Source of the DNA: Takakia lepidozioides
Taxonomy: Eukaryota > Streptophyta > Takakiopsida > Takakiales > Takakiaceae
Assembly (NCBI GenBank): GCA_030704615.1
Contig: CM060732.1
Span: forward strand, 36,931,053-36,995,052
DNA: 64,000 bases
Direction of reading: 5' to 3'
Position 1 is the first letter of the stretch, and each line of letters opens with the position of its first letter. Positions 20,976 through 32,215 of the stretch are shown piece by piece. The position numbers and the translations under genes were made by a program. The notes beneath the pieces were generated by a model that was not told where the DNA came from, made no database searches, and saw only the letters and a program-made list of their open reading frames with translations.

Positions 20976-21017
20976 TTTACCCCTCCCCCTCTCAAAAAGT
21001 CGTGTCCTCACGGTTTA

Positions 21018-22433
21018 CTATTTGGGATTAGCAAATCTTTGTGAGCGAGCACCCTTCTGACGGTGAGAGTCCCGTGAAGGACTCCGTGTGCGAGCCCGAG
21101 TCCTGTCACTGGTTGACGGAGATGATTGAGCACTACCTAGAAATGTCAGTCCCTCCTTTGGCTGATATCGAGGTAATCTCTCAGGCATAGGAGACCCCCG
21201 TCGCTTCTTCTCGGCCATCTGAATTGCATAGTCCTCTGCCATGTCAAAAGAGTCCGCTGAAGAAACAGTAGTATCAAAATCGTCTTCCCCCCTGAGGTGT
21301 TTTAACGGTCGAACTCTAACTGGAATCCTCTGGGGCATACAATGTGGTCCCACCATGTCTGGAAGTTTAATCTTTAAAACTTGTTGTAAGCGCTGAATTG
21401 CAAAATTGGTGAAGACCCTGAACTCTTTGTCTGTACAGATGAGTGGTGTGCCAATGACTTGAGAACAGTGCAAGTATTTCCATGCCTCATGTCCCTTAAA
21501 GAAAATATCGTCAGGCCCGAATTTCTGTGTTGACAAATTGTTCCAGGCCGAATGAAACCATGAACGAATTTGAGAATCCTTTTGCATCATAACTTTTGCC
21601 TCATATAGGTACATATGAAGTGGCACTAAAGGTAAGACCCAATGATCCCCACTGGAATAATTCAGAAAGCGCGATTGCATCTTCTGCTGCTCAATGTGAT
21701 AACATGCCAGAAAACAAACAGCATAGTATAACCCGCAGCCCATGACAATACTTGCCTTGGTCTTGGTATAAATGAATCCATGTACAACTTGGAAGGCAAT
21801 TAATTCCTTCAACATGGTACTTGCCTCATGCTAGTACCTCGCAAAGTGATGATCCTCAATGGGTCGATTGTTCGGAAGAACCTTAGTCCTAGTTGCCACT
21901 GGCAGCCAAATGCGCATGATCTGGTAGTAATGTGCCAACGACTGCGGAGGACTAGCCCGATTGTACTCCCGTGCAGCAGGAGTTTTCGGTGGGTTAAAAG
22001 CAGCATCCCCCCATACCTCAGGCTGTGGCGGCTGTGGTGTGGCTGTAGTAACAACAGGGTCAGCTACTGGCACAGTCACTTGTTGTGGTATTGGTAGCAC
22101 TGGCTCTTGTATCACTGGCATCTCCTGCACCCCCTACGAAGAAGACTGAAAAGCTAAAGTTCTGGCTTGTAAATAAGAAGCCATCAGCTGCTCCTCAGGT
22201 ACAAAGACTCTCTTGTCAATATTTGATGTCAGGTCCTCCACCTGAGTCTGCAGGCCATCTACATCCTCCTGTAACTCTGTTATCCTACTATAGACATTGT
22301 CTATAGTAGTTGTGGCAATGTTCTGCACCTGCAATCTGGGTTCATTCATCTCGCCTTGGGTGAGCTTCCGTGGTGCTTTGCCTTCCACCGGCCCTTGTGC
22401 TAACTAGACTTGCATAAGGTGGTTATCCACCCC
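21018..22433 (-). pseudogene. Gypsy-B1 third ORF, C-terminal part
   Basis: Frames at 22134-22388, 21831-22130 and 21018-21815 match, in order, the end of the Gypsy-B third ORF in B2 and B3. The last frame (265 residues, the longest intact version of this C-terminus) has GFIYTKTKASIVMGCGLYYA, CYHIEQQKMQSRF, SGDHWVLPLVPLHMYLYEAKVMMQKDSQIRSWF, then an acidic stretch (DDFDTTVSSADSFDMAEDYA) and an Arg/Ser/Pro-rich basic tail. The upstream frame is a coiled-coil-like segment (RITELQEDVDGLQTQVEDL) and a Pro/Gln-rich spacer. I recognise no family. Frame breaks occur near 21820 and 22132. Confidence 0.75.
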
Positions 22434-22565
22434 GGGGGGTGCACTCCTCATTAAATGTACCAGCCACGTGCGTGCACAGGAGGGGGTATTTTAAACATTA
22501 TACATACAGAGGGGGGTTTAAAACACCTTAAATATAATTTTACAGGAGGGGGTTGTTGAGTTTTT

Positions 22566-22668
22566 AGGGATAGTGTAGTGGTAAGAATGGCGATTCCGCC
22601 GCGATGCATCCCGGGATCGAATCGTGGAATCGTCGTTTTGTATGTTTGTTTTTTTTTTTTTTTTTCGC
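22566..22668 (+). mobile_element. tRNA-Gly-like SINE head with T-tract
   Basis: Box A TAGTGTAGTGG (22571-22581) and box B GGGATCGAATC (22613-22623) have tRNA spacing, and the segment between (ATTCCGCCGCG) resembles the anticodon arm of tRNA-Gly(GCC). The 5' and 3' ends do not pair as an acceptor stem, so it is not a working tRNA. A run of about 20 T follows (22647-22666). A SINE promoter is the likeliest reading; only one copy is present here. Confidence 0.5.
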
Positions 22669-23289
22669 TCCACGATCTTTCTCCCCTGACCTCCCGCGGC
22701 TTTCTCTTTTCTTTCTCCTCCTCTCCCGCGTTCGCCTTCCCTTCCGCGGGCTTTCTCTTTTTCCTCCTCTCCTCTCCCCTCCCTCTCCACAGGGCATGGT
22801 AGGACAATGTGGTGAGGGCACTGACTTGGGAGAAGGTTTGAGGTTGTGATGTATGTAGAGGGCAGGAATCGAAGGGGATGAAGTAAGTGCGCGGGAATGT
22901 GGGGCAGGCCTGGGCTGATCGGTGATGATATGCGGGTGTGGTGGCGGATTGTTGTACAGCAATGACAGGAGGACATGGGCATCAAGATTCCCAGTCATCA
23001 GAGGTAATGAGCACATTAGGCCTATTTTCTTTCCTAATAATGATTGGCGTGACACAATGGTTGTACTCACTGTATCAGGCCTATTCTCATCCTTATTGAA
23101 TCCAAACAGCCAGAGGGACAAGATGCCCCTAAGTGTACAGAACCTGAACGTCCTGAATCTGAAGGATTTGGTACTCAAGTGTTTACACAAGACGAGCAAA
23201 ATCTACACATGGGGTAACTGTCCCCCCTTTGCAGAACGGTTGGGCGTCCAGGAGCAATCCCAAGCTACCTAGACGACAAACAATTCACA

Positions 23290-23851
23290 TGCAAAGGGTT
23301 GGCTTGCGGCTGGCCACTTTCAACTTCTCAGGGCTTACTAACCAAAGGAAACAACTCGAAGTGGGACAAGTCCTAATGATATTCATATCTGTGCTGGGCA
23401 AGAAGCATGGGAAACTTCGGATAAACTAGTTGGAGATGTCAATGGTTATAAATGGGCAGGTAGGATGTGTACTCTCAAGGCAGCCTCTGCCAAACGCGGT
23501 CAAAAAGGGGTTGGATTCTTTGTCTGTGATTTCTTGTTTGATAATTGTGAAATTATCAACAAGGGTTTGAGGTACGAACATAGTATCTGGCTAAAACTGA
23601 ATCTGAAGGGCGGCATGAGTACGAAGGACCTCTTTGTGGGTTGTGTTTACATGCCCACAGAGGGGACCCTTAGTGCTGACGCAGACAAAGCCTTCGAAGA
23701 TGTAAAGCTGGACTGTGCTTCGTTCCTTGCCAAAGGTCAGGTAGTGCTATTGGGTGACTTCAATGCTCGGGTGGGCAAAGGGCTCCATCAGGACAATATC
23801 ATTGGGCCTTTTGGTGAGGACGAGCCCTCTATAAAGAGTGCTGCAATTTGA
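23290..23851 (+). pseudogene. LINE-2 endonuclease fragment
   Basis: Frames from 23305 onward show the apurinic-like endonuclease of non-LTR elements: RLATFNFSGLTNQRKQ (N-terminal strand), an I-C-A-G-Q-E-A-W-E motif (catalytic Glu) in a shifted frame near 23390, GVGFFVCD, LFVGCVYMP and VVLLGDFNARVG (catalytic Asp/Asn). The frame ends at 23851 shortly after NIIGPFGED, before the SDH motif expected at the C-terminus, so the domain is truncated and could not nick DNA. Confidence 0.82.
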
Positions 23852-24774
23852 AAACCAACATAGAATTGTGGGTGAGGTACTATCAGCTCCGGAAAGATAT
23901 CAAACAGCTTGTTAGGTCTCAGAAGAAATTATACTGGGATAAGTTATACAGTGAAATAAACTCAAACCACCATGGTGGTAATGACAAGAAATTATGGTTG
24001 GCCCTTCAACGTTTGTACAAGCCTAAAAACGGTCAGCAAGTACAAGCGCTGAAGACTACTAAAGGTGCAGTGGTGACTTCATCGGTTGACATTGTCAAAA
24101 CCTTTGAAAATCACTACAGTATCCTTGGCAGAACTTCTAGGTCTAACAGTGAGGGGTCTTCTGCTGAATGGAGGGACACAGTTGGAAAAATTGTTCCTAT
24201 GATTCAAAACAGCCCTGATGAACTGGAGTATATTTCAATGGCTTATAACGCTCCCATTAGTTCTTCTGAGATTGTGGAAGCAATTGAACATTTAAATGGA
24301 TATAAAGCTGGTGGACCTGATGGTATTGTCAACGAGCTTATCAAGCACGGTGGCGATCCCATGATAGAGGCCCTAGTTCTCCTCTTTAACCTTATCTGGA
24401 AGACTGAAATGATCCCCTTTCGCTGGCGACAGGGGGTCATTGTCAGTCTATACAAGAAGGGTGACAGAGAAGAACCGGGGAACTACCGTGGCATCACACT
24501 CAGGAGTTGATTAATTGCGCGAAGAGATACTTTGATCTTTGGGGGCTAGAGGCTAATGTCAGCAAATGTGCAGTGGTAGCATTCAACGACAGAGGAGAGG
24601 GAGGAAGTGATCTTAAGTGGCAGTGGGGTAGCCAAGAGATCCCGGTCCTCCCTTCCTACACTTACCTGGGCGTTGAGTTTTCCTCCAATTGTAATTGGGA
24701 TGCACATATCCAGAAAGTTGTTCGAACTGGCAAGGGCAAAGCTCTGGGGCTCACTAAATTTTTCCACTGCAGAG
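23848..24774 (+). pseudogene. LINE-2 reverse transcriptase with deleted catalytic core
   Basis: The 23848-24510 frame (220 residues) holds the pre-RT and RT motifs EIVEAIEHLNGYKAGGPDGI, HGGDPMIEALVLLFNLIW and GVIVSLYKKGDREEPGNYRGITL. At 24507 it jumps directly to the post-catalytic region (INCAKRYFDLWGLEANVSKCAVVAF, YTYLGVEF). The segment with the first catalytic Asp and the YADD box is absent. The 3' end is cut by the B2 LTR at 24775. It is a different family from LINE-1. Confidence 0.85.
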
Positions 24775-25070
24775 TGTTAGAGGACTGTCTGGGACTTAGA
24801 CACTTATACGGGATCTGTAGGGTACCCTTAATTTTTGCACAAACTGAGATCAACAGGAGCCTTAGGGGTGACAGCAGCACACTGTAAAAGGGGGTTACAC
24901 AGTCCATCACAGCCAACACAACCCGTCACAGTCGTCACAGCCGACACAGCCAACACAGCCCGTCACAGTCGTCACAGCCGACACAGCCACACAGCCAGTC
25001 ACAGCCCAACACAGCCAAACACAGTCGCACAACCAGTCACAGCCCGTCACAGTTTCACACAGCCAGTTAT
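24775..25070 (+). repeat. Gypsy-B2 5' LTR fragment with CACAGCC array
   Basis: TGTTAGAGGACTGTCTGGG start and the following 110 bases match 41733-41850. The array (24893-25068) shows CACAGCC(G/A)ACACAGCC and CGTCACAGTCGT units. The break to pol is at CAGTTATCCAGAGAAG, where B3 has CTTGAATCCAGAGAAG. Confidence 0.88.
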
Positions 25071-25967
25071 CCAGAGAAGTGTACTTTCTGTGTGAACTCA
25101 GGGGTGCTTCTGGGACACATTGTGTGTAAGAAGGGACTTCTTGTGGATCCCAGAAAGACAGAGTCCATTAAAGCCTCTCTACCACCAGTGAATGTTAAAA
25201 GTCTAAGGAGATTCCTTGGGCAAACCAGTTATTACAGAAGATTTGTCAAAAAGTATGCACAAATAGCAGCACCATTGAGCAAGCTTCTGAAGAAAGATGC
25301 AGTGTTTGCCTGGACAGCTGAATGTCAGCAGGCGTTTGAGGAACTTACCCTGTCAGTAACAACTACACCTGTGCTGATTAACCCTCATTGGCATGTAGTA
25401 TTTCATGTTCACTGCGATGCATCAGGAGAAGCGTTGGGAGCGGTGTTAGCCCATAATGTTACAGGAAATATAGATTCACCTGTGTACTATGCTAGCAGGT
25501 TGATGAACAGTGCTGAAAGGAACTATAGCACAACGGAAAGAGAAGCATTGGCAATGATCTATGCAGTGAAGAAATTCAGGCATTACCTGTTGGGCAAAAA
25601 GTTTATGTTATATGTGGATCACCAGGCTCTGATATACCTGGTAAATAAACCTCTGATAAGCGGAAGAATAGCAAGATGGTTGATAATCTTGCACGAGTTT
25701 GAGTTCGAGGTTGTTTACAAGCCTGGGAGACTGCATCTTGTGGCGGATCACTTGTCACGGTTATCAACAGGAGAACAAGCCACAGGAATAGATGATCAAT
25801 TACCAGATGCGAGTCTATTTGCAGTGGAGGTGCAGGGAAGTGCAGATGACTGGTTAGATTGGCAGTGGCCAATCAGATACTACCTTGCTCATGGTCAGTG
25901 CCCACCTAGTTATGGTAAGGAGCAGAGGAAGAGAATCGCTATCAAGCTTTACCTTATACTATGGTAG
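25071..25967 (+). CDS. Gypsy-B2 RT thumb and RNase H
   Basis: Open for 291 codons from 25092 (first residues shared with B3 begin at about 25071). RT thumb: GVLLGHIVCKKGLLVDPRK and RRFLGQTSYYRRFV. RNase H: FHVHCDASGEALGAVL (Asp), STTEREALAMIYAVKKFRHYL (Glu), MLYVDHQALIYLVNKP (Asp). It ends with YKPGRLHLVADHLSRL and a linker that overlaps the integrase frame by seven bases in another phase. There is no RT palm, so it cannot copy RNA. Confidence 0.92.
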   Translation, partial: PEKCTFCVNSGVLLGHIVCKKGLLVDPRKTESIKASLPPVNVKSLRRFLGQTSYYRRFVKKYAQIAAPLSKLLKKDAVFAWTAECQQAFEELTLSVTTTPVLINPHWHVVFHVHCDASGEALGAVLAHNVTGNIDSPVYYASRLMNSAERNYSTTEREALAMIYAVKKFRHYLLGKKFMLYVDHQALIYLVNKPLISGRIARWLIILHEFEFEVVYKPGRLHLVADHLSRLSTGEQATGIDDQLPDASLFAVEVQGSADDWLDWQWPIRYYLAHGQCPPSYGKEQRKRIAIKLYLILW

Positions 25968-27000
25968 GAAGCAGAATGTATAAGCTAGGACCTGATGGAG
26001 TACTAAAACGATGCTTGTATCACCATGAAGTAAATAAAGTTTTGGAGGAAGTTCATAAAGGAGTGGCTGGAGGTCATTTTGGAGAAGAGACTACCAGTAG
26101 GAAGATATTACTCGCAGGTTACTGGTGGCCTACTTTGTTCAAAGATGTACACGAGTATTGTCAGAGTTGTGATGAATGTCAGAGGCTAGGACCTTTGCAG
26201 AGATCTGGAAGGATGGCCTTGCATCCTACAATGCCTACGGAACCATTTCAGAAATGGGGACTAGACTTTGTTGGACCGATTAACCCACCAGCCAAGAATA
26301 CACGGAACAGGTACATAATTACAGCCACTGATTATACTACGAAGTGGGTGGAAGCTAAAGCTTTGAGGGACAACACAGCCAAGTCCACAGCAAGGTTCCT
26401 GTATGAGAACATACTTACACAATTTGGCTGTCCCTTAGAATTTATCAGTGATCAGGGAAGTCACTTCATGAATGAGACCATTGAGTTGTTGACTAAAGAG
26501 TTCATGATTGTGCATAGAAAGAGTACAACATATTACCCACAGGGTAATGGGCAGGCAGAGGCTACCAACAAAATACTATGTACTATCTTGGCTAAGATAG
26601 TCAATGCAAACAGAACGGATTGGGATACAAAGCTGCTGACAGCTTTGTGGTCATACAGGACTTTATATAAAGTCACCACTAAGTATACTCCATTCTAATT
26701 AGTTTATGGTATGGAAGCCTTACTTCCAGTGGAATTCCTGTTACCTACCATGAAAACGGAGTGGGGAAAGAGAATGGAATTGCAAGATTCCATTAAGGTC
26801 AGGAAACATGAATTATACCATGTGGAAGAAGTACATGCTGATGCAGCTGATAATATGACCAGAATTCAGATGAAGAGAAAGGAACAGTTTGATGAAGGCA
26901 AGTTAAAGATTTTTAAGACGGGGGATTTGGTTCTATGGTTGCAGAAGAAGGAAAGATTAAAGCTTCTAAGCTTAAATCACCCTAGAAAGGACCTTATGTC
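25961..27000 (+). pseudogene. Gypsy-B2 integrase, core intact, one stop
   Basis: HHCC domain: HHEVNKVLEEVHKGVAGGHFG...YCQSCDEC. Catalytic triad all present: KWGLDFVGPI (Asp), EFISDQGSHF (Asp), YYPQGNGQAEATNK (Glu). A TAA at 26696-26698 replaces the CAA codon found in B3 (TPFQLVYGMEALLP), then the frame resumes at 26699. The C-terminal domain has FKTGDLVLWLQKK, but the GPY motif (present in B3 as WKGPYVI) is lost to a shift near 26960. No chromodomain follows. One substitution and one small indel separate it from a coding-competent gene. Confidence 0.92.
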
Positions 27001-27239
27001 ATACAAAAGATGTATGATAACAACACCGCCATGTTACAAACCATTAACAAAGAGATGCTGGAAAGAGTCAATGCCAATAAGTTGAAAGGATACAGTGGTA
27101 TCCATGACAAACCATTACAACATGATTTGCATGTTGAAACGCAAGAGCAGTCACGGGCTGCACCAGTGTTACCAACGGAGTATGGAGCACTTGTCGTTAG
27201 GCCAAGCATATATGACCAGGGCGGGCAGAACAAGCGTGC

Positions 27240-27479
27240 CACAGCCTATCACAGTCCATCACGATGTGACACAGCCTATCACAGCCCATCAAGGCGAAAC
27301 ACAGCCTATCACAGTCCATCACAACGTGACACAGCCTATCACAGCCCAGCACGGCGCAACACAGCCTATCACAACCTACCACCGCGTGTCACAGCCTATC
27401 ACAGCTTACCACAGTGCATCACAGCCTATCACAGCGTACCACAGTATGACACAGCCTGTCACAGCTCAACACAGCCTAC
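27240..27479 (+). repeat. eight exact-length 30-bp tandem units after integrase (B2)
   Basis: Each unit starts CACAGCCTATCACAG and is exactly 30 bp, so the open frame is kept and encodes a 10-residue repeat of the type TAYHSPSRRD. The final unit is more diverged. The unit shares CACAGCC with the LTR arrays but has a different period and third part. Confidence 0.93.
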
Positions 27480-27972
27480 TAGGATTACACGATCCATAGA
27501 ATCAGTGACAGGTGGGCGCACAATAACTTCAGGAAAATGGCTGACGGAAGAAAAGACGGAAACCAGTTTAAAAATAGACACGTGGAAGTCAGGGCGCGAC
27601 ACACAGCTGAGAAGGAAGTGCAAGAACAGGTGTCATCAAGAAAGAAAACAAGAATGGCCGTCAAAATACCTAATCAGCGCGTCAAATTGGATGAAAGGCG
27701 GGCCCATTAATGAATACGGTAAAAGGGGAACGGAACAAAGGGCAAGTACAGAAAAGCAAAATTCTTGTCACATGTGTGATCCTAGTGGACTATCCAGCAG
27801 GGAAAGTCCACTAAAGAAAATGAAATCTAAAATCCAGTCACAGCGGTTACAGCCAATAGAAAGCCAGAGAAAGGATCAAGAAATTGGAGGGAAATTAAGC
27901 GCAAGAGGCGGCGTCGTTCTGAGTAACGGGCGTCTCGACAGGACAGACCATCAATGCTATAGCTTGGAAACT

Positions 27973-30900
27973 ATGGAGGAACTAACAGACTATACGCTCG
28001 CAATATTACTTACGCAGTGGCATAGACACGAAAGAACAGAGCGGAGCTTTTCTCTTGAGCGATGCTTGCAAGCCCCGCAGGCTTACAAGAAATTACCCAT
28101 AGCTTTTTGTGGCAACCATACGTTTATGCTTTGTGCACTACAGGCATTTCTGCAGTTGTTACAGCCAAAATATTTCTGTGGGTCTAAAATGAAGAGAGTG
28201 AGAGGAATGGAGGAAATCAGGGTGAAGAGCACCACAATTCTGCAGAAACAAACGATTGCTACCCCACAAGCGATACAGATACTGAAGGAGCTGAGATTGC
28301 AAGGATTGCAAAGCATAGATTGGACATTGCACCATAGACGGTACATGTTACAATTCTTGCAGAACTTTGAGCCAAGGACAGGAACAACAACGGTGAAGGG
28401 AGTTGAATTAGTAATTACTCCCCTATACCTCCAGCAATTGTTTCGATTGCCAGCAGGTCAGGTGCATGTGGAGGAGCACAGGGCAAGACTGCAAATAGGG
28501 GACTTATTCCAAGAAGGGAGTTTCTTTAAAACTCAGGGTTATGCTTGTACCAAGGCCGTGTACCCAGGGCTAAAGGAGGTAGGCCAGGTATTGAACGTTC
28601 TGATTGCCATGAAACAGAACCAACAGTATTTGAGCAGATCCTTCACGGAGGAAATACTCAAAGCCCTGAAAGGACAAGAGGTAGAATGGGCGGACATAAT
28701 GTACAACGCACTGGTAGAGGAGATGAAAAGATTACAAGGTATTACCGCAAAGTCTCCTATCATAGTGTCTGGCCCAATCATTGCTCAAATAATTCTTGAT
28801 TCTGGCATACTTGATGCGCAAGAAAGAAAGGAGATGGGAGTGTTTGAGCCAGAAACCACTGCAATGGAAGAGCAAGGCTCTTCACACAGTGAGGGTGGAC
28901 TAGCAGGGCAACCCGAGACTAAAAGGCAGAGACGGGGAAAGACTGTAGTGGCGGATCCACTGGCTTCACGGATTCCGCATGATAATGTTTCCCAAGCTCA
29001 TGTGCAGGAGGGGCACAACAGCACAGAGAACTGCTATTACTGGAAGCAGGACCTTCAGAGAGGGAAGAGGAAGTTACTTCAGCATCACAGCCATCACAGC
29101 CAGCTGATCGGCTTGTCACAAGGTTACCACAAGTTGCCCATAAAGTGCCACCAGAAATAATTGATTTGGAAAAAGAAGGGTTAGATATTCCAACTACAGA
29201 ACAGATAGTGGCAGAAATTGAGAAGGGGGACCTTCTCTATGAATATTCTGGTCTGGTCAAGGAGACAGAGATTCCAGAGGTGCAACAATTGCCCAAGGGA
29301 AATCCTGAGGTGCATATAATACACACACCTGTGTCGGAGGTACCACAGGTAGAATGTCAAGACACTGCAGCACCGGTGATGGATGAAGTGGTTCAGGAAG
29401 AAAATCCGGTGGGACAATGGCCTGAGTGGTTCATGAGACATCACACAGTTGAGGATCAGGAGGAACAGCAGCAACCTCACCATGATGACCCTCAACAGGC
29501 AATGCTGATGAGTTCCATAGGCAGGACACTTATTTGTTGGGGACTTATGTCAAATCCCATGTTCCAACTACCCAATTGACAGCCTTGAGAGAGGAACTCA
29601 GGAAGGAGTTTGAGGCTCGACTAGCCACTGAGTGTGCAAACAAGGTCGATGAGGAGGTCACTCTCAAGATGCAGCAAGACTTGCAAAATACAGAAGCGGC
29701 TTTGCAATTGGCCAAGGAACAATTGATTGAGGCAGGCCTTGCGCAAGACCAGTTGCACGAAGCACATAAGCAACAGCTATACCAAATGCAGGTGCAGCAT
29801 GAAAACAAGTTGCAAGAAGTGAATGCACTACATACGGAGTTGTAGACAGTGCATAATAGGATGGCGATACAATGTGCTACATTCACAACTATGCTTGACC
29901 AATCTACAAAAGAAATAAACAGTCAAGCGGAAAAAATGTACGAAGGAAGAACAAGAGAATGTTGAGCAAATGAAACTCATTGTCGATATGAAGAATACAA
30001 TCTGTCGCAATGAGGATACTTTCAAGCAATACAGGCAGGTTGAAGCTGACCAAGAGAAGTAATCCTGGAGTTGCAACAAACGCTCGTGGCCAATAGAAAT
30101 GAAATCTCGGTCACTAACAAGGCTTGGAGGGAAGCTAATAATCTACTTGATGCCTATGCGAATTTGGTTGAACCTCATGCAAAGCGCATGGAGGCTTTAC
30201 AACAGCAGTTAGAAGTGTACAAACTCAGAGAGGAGCACACTCTCAGAGGAACCACAAGCAACTTGGTGGAAAACAGCCTTATGCAGGTCTGGTTAGCAAA
30301 AGGGCCAGTGGAGGGCAAAGCACCACGAAAGCTCACCCAAAGCGAGATGAATGAGCTCAGACTGCAAGTGCAGAACATTGCCACAATTACTATAGACAAT
30401 GTCTATAGTAGGATAGCAGAGTTACAGGAGGATGTAGATGGACTGCAGACTCAAGTGGAGGACCTCACTTCAAATATCGACAAAAGAGTCTATATCCTCA
30501 GGAACAGCTAATGGCTTCTTATTACAAGCCAGAACTTTGGCTTTTCAGTCTTCACAGGAGGTGCAGGAGATGCCAATGATACAAGAGCCAGTACCACCAG
30601 CACCACAACAAGTCACTGTACCAGTAGCTGAACCTGTTGTTACTACAACCACACCACAGCCACCACAGCCTGAGGTATGGGGCAATGCTGCTTTTAACCC
30701 ACCTAAAACTCCAGCTGCAAGGGAGTACAGTAGGGCTATGATTATGCCCTTCACCAAATTCCCATCATGTTGGATTTGGCTTGGAAAGAATTTAGTTCTC
30801 CGCAGTCATTCGCACATTACTACCAAATCATGCGTATTTGGCTGCCAGTGGCAACTAGGACTAAAGTTCTTCCGAACAATCGACATATTGAGGATCATCA

Positions 30901-31700
30901 CTTTGCACAATACTGGCATGAGGCAAGTACAATGTTGAAGGAATTAATTGCCTTCCAAGTTGTACACGGACTCATTTATACCAAGACCAAGGAGGTAGCA
31001 AGTATTGTCATGGATGCGGGTTATACTACACTGCTTGTTTTCTGGTACGTTATCACATTGAGCAGCATAAGATGCAATCGTGCTTTCTGAGTTATTCCAG
31101 TGGAGATCATTGGGTCTTACCTTCAGTACCACCTCATATGTACCTATATGAGGCAAAAGTTATGATGCAAAATGATTCTCAAATTCGTTCATGGTTTCAA
31201 GCGGCCTGGAACAATTTGTCAACACAGAAATTCGGCATTGATGATTTTCTATAAGGGACATGTGGCATGGAAATACTTGCACGGTGCACAAGTAATTGGT
31301 ACCCCACTCACCTGGACAGACAAGGAACTCAGTGTCTTCACCAATTTTGCTGTTCAGCGTTTACAGCAAGTTGTAAATATAAACTTCCAGACATGGTAGG
31401 ACAACATTGTATGCCCCAGAGGATTCCACAAAAAGTTCGACAATTAAAACACCTGAGAGACGATGAGGATTTTGATACAACTGTTTCTTCAGCGGATTAT
31501 TTTGACATGGGAGAAGACTATGCATTACAGATGGCAGAGAAGAAGCGACGGGGGTCTCTTATGCCTGAAATGTTACCTCGAATCAGCCTCCAGAGGGCCT
31601 CACTTATCCGGGTACTGTTCAAACATCTCCGTCAACCAGTGACAGACCTCGGCTCGTACACACAGTCCGCCACGAAACTCTCAACGTCAAAATGTGCTCA
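27973..31700 (+). pseudogene. Gypsy-B2 third ORF (unknown function, frameshifted)
   Basis: Lies between integrase and the expected 3' LTR. The likely start is ATG 27973 (MEELTDYTLAILL), although the frame is open from 27010 through the array. Parts in order: about 400 residues with CGNHTFMLCALQAFLQLLQ, a VKGVELVITPLYLQQLFRLPAG motif and FTEEILKALKG (27973-29160); an acidic linker (29145-29579); long coiled coil rich in Gln/Glu/Lys/Ala (29534-30511); a Pro/Gln/Thr spacer; and a conserved C-terminal domain (HYYQIMRIWLPVATRTKVLPNNR...SGDHWVLPSVPPHMYLYEAKVM) to 31700. Breaks occur near 29020, 29570, 29845, 30060, 30500, 30760, 30940 and 31250. GHNSTENCYYW near 29010 echoes a half zinc knuckle in gag. 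I recognise no family. Confidence 0.75.
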
Positions 31701-31715
31701 CTCACAAAGTTTTGC

Positions 31716-32215
31716 NNNNNNNNNNNNNNNNNNNNNNNNNNNNNNNNNNNNNNNNNNNNNNNNNNNNNNNNNNNNNNNNNNNNNNNNNNNNNNNNNNNNN
31801 NNNNNNNNNNNNNNNNNNNNNNNNNNNNNNNNNNNNNNNNNNNNNNNNNNNNNNNNNNNNNNNNNNNNNNNNNNNNNNNNNNNNNNNNNNNNNNNNNNNN
31901 NNNNNNNNNNNNNNNNNNNNNNNNNNNNNNNNNNNNNNNNNNNNNNNNNNNNNNNNNNNNNNNNNNNNNNNNNNNNNNNNNNNNNNNNNNNNNNNNNNNN
32001 NNNNNNNNNNNNNNNNNNNNNNNNNNNNNNNNNNNNNNNNNNNNNNNNNNNNNNNNNNNNNNNNNNNNNNNNNNNNNNNNNNNNNNNNNNNNNNNNNNNN
32101 NNNNNNNNNNNNNNNNNNNNNNNNNNNNNNNNNNNNNNNNNNNNNNNNNNNNNNNNNNNNNNNNNNNNNNNNNNNNNNNNNNNNNNNNNNNNNNNNNNNN
32201 NNNNNNNNNNNNNNN
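31716..32215. other. assembly gap of exactly 500 N
   Basis: 500 N characters, a conventional placeholder size. By comparison with B3 the missing DNA should include the end of B2 ORF3, a PPT, at least one LTR of about 1 kb and the leader and gag start of B3, so the true distance is probably larger. Frames spanning it are artefacts. Confidence 0.97.

Larger units (their letters stand above)
19985..22433 (-). mobile_element. Gypsy-B1: truncated minus-strand copy (3' LTR and end of ORF3)
   Basis: Contains a 991-bp LTR (19985-20975), a purine tract and the C-terminal third of the Gypsy-B third ORF. Homology with B3 (40250-42824) runs in reverse orientation and stops at about 22433, so gag, pol and most of ORF3 are missing. 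Sequence beyond the break is a different, LINE-containing block. Confidence 0.85.
22434..24774 (+). mobile_element. LINE-2 block: defective non-LTR element with a tRNA-like SINE head upstream
   Basis: Bounded by the break of B1 and the LTR start of B2. It contains a tRNA-like Pol III promoter unit (22566-22668), about 600 bases of G/T- and C-rich DNA without a credible gene (22669-23289), then endonuclease and RT fragments of a LINE on the plus strand. Two internal deletions remove the endonuclease C-terminus and the RT catalytic core. The short G-rich repeat GGAGGGGGT(A/T)TT near 22483-22560 is unexplained. Confidence 0.7.
24775..31715 (+). mobile_element. Gypsy-B2: plus-strand copy lacking gag and RT palm
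   Basis: Starts with the first 296 bp of a Gypsy-B LTR. The LTR jumps within its CACAGCC array (about 25070) to the RT thumb, deleting the LTR remainder, leader, gag, protease and RT palm. It continues with RNase H, integrase, the 30-bp array and ORF3, and ends at the N gap (31716), about 80 bases before where its 3' LTR should begin. Coding regions are better preserved than in B3. Confidence 0.87.

Noticed and set aside
22566-22637. functional tRNA-Gly
   Set aside because: The acceptor-stem ends do not pair and the T-arm is imperfect; SINE origin fits better.
22451-23199. Arg/Lys/Glu-rich ORFs on the minus strand (up to 211 codons)
   Set aside because: Three frames are open together across a purine-rich simple-sequence stretch, without motifs.
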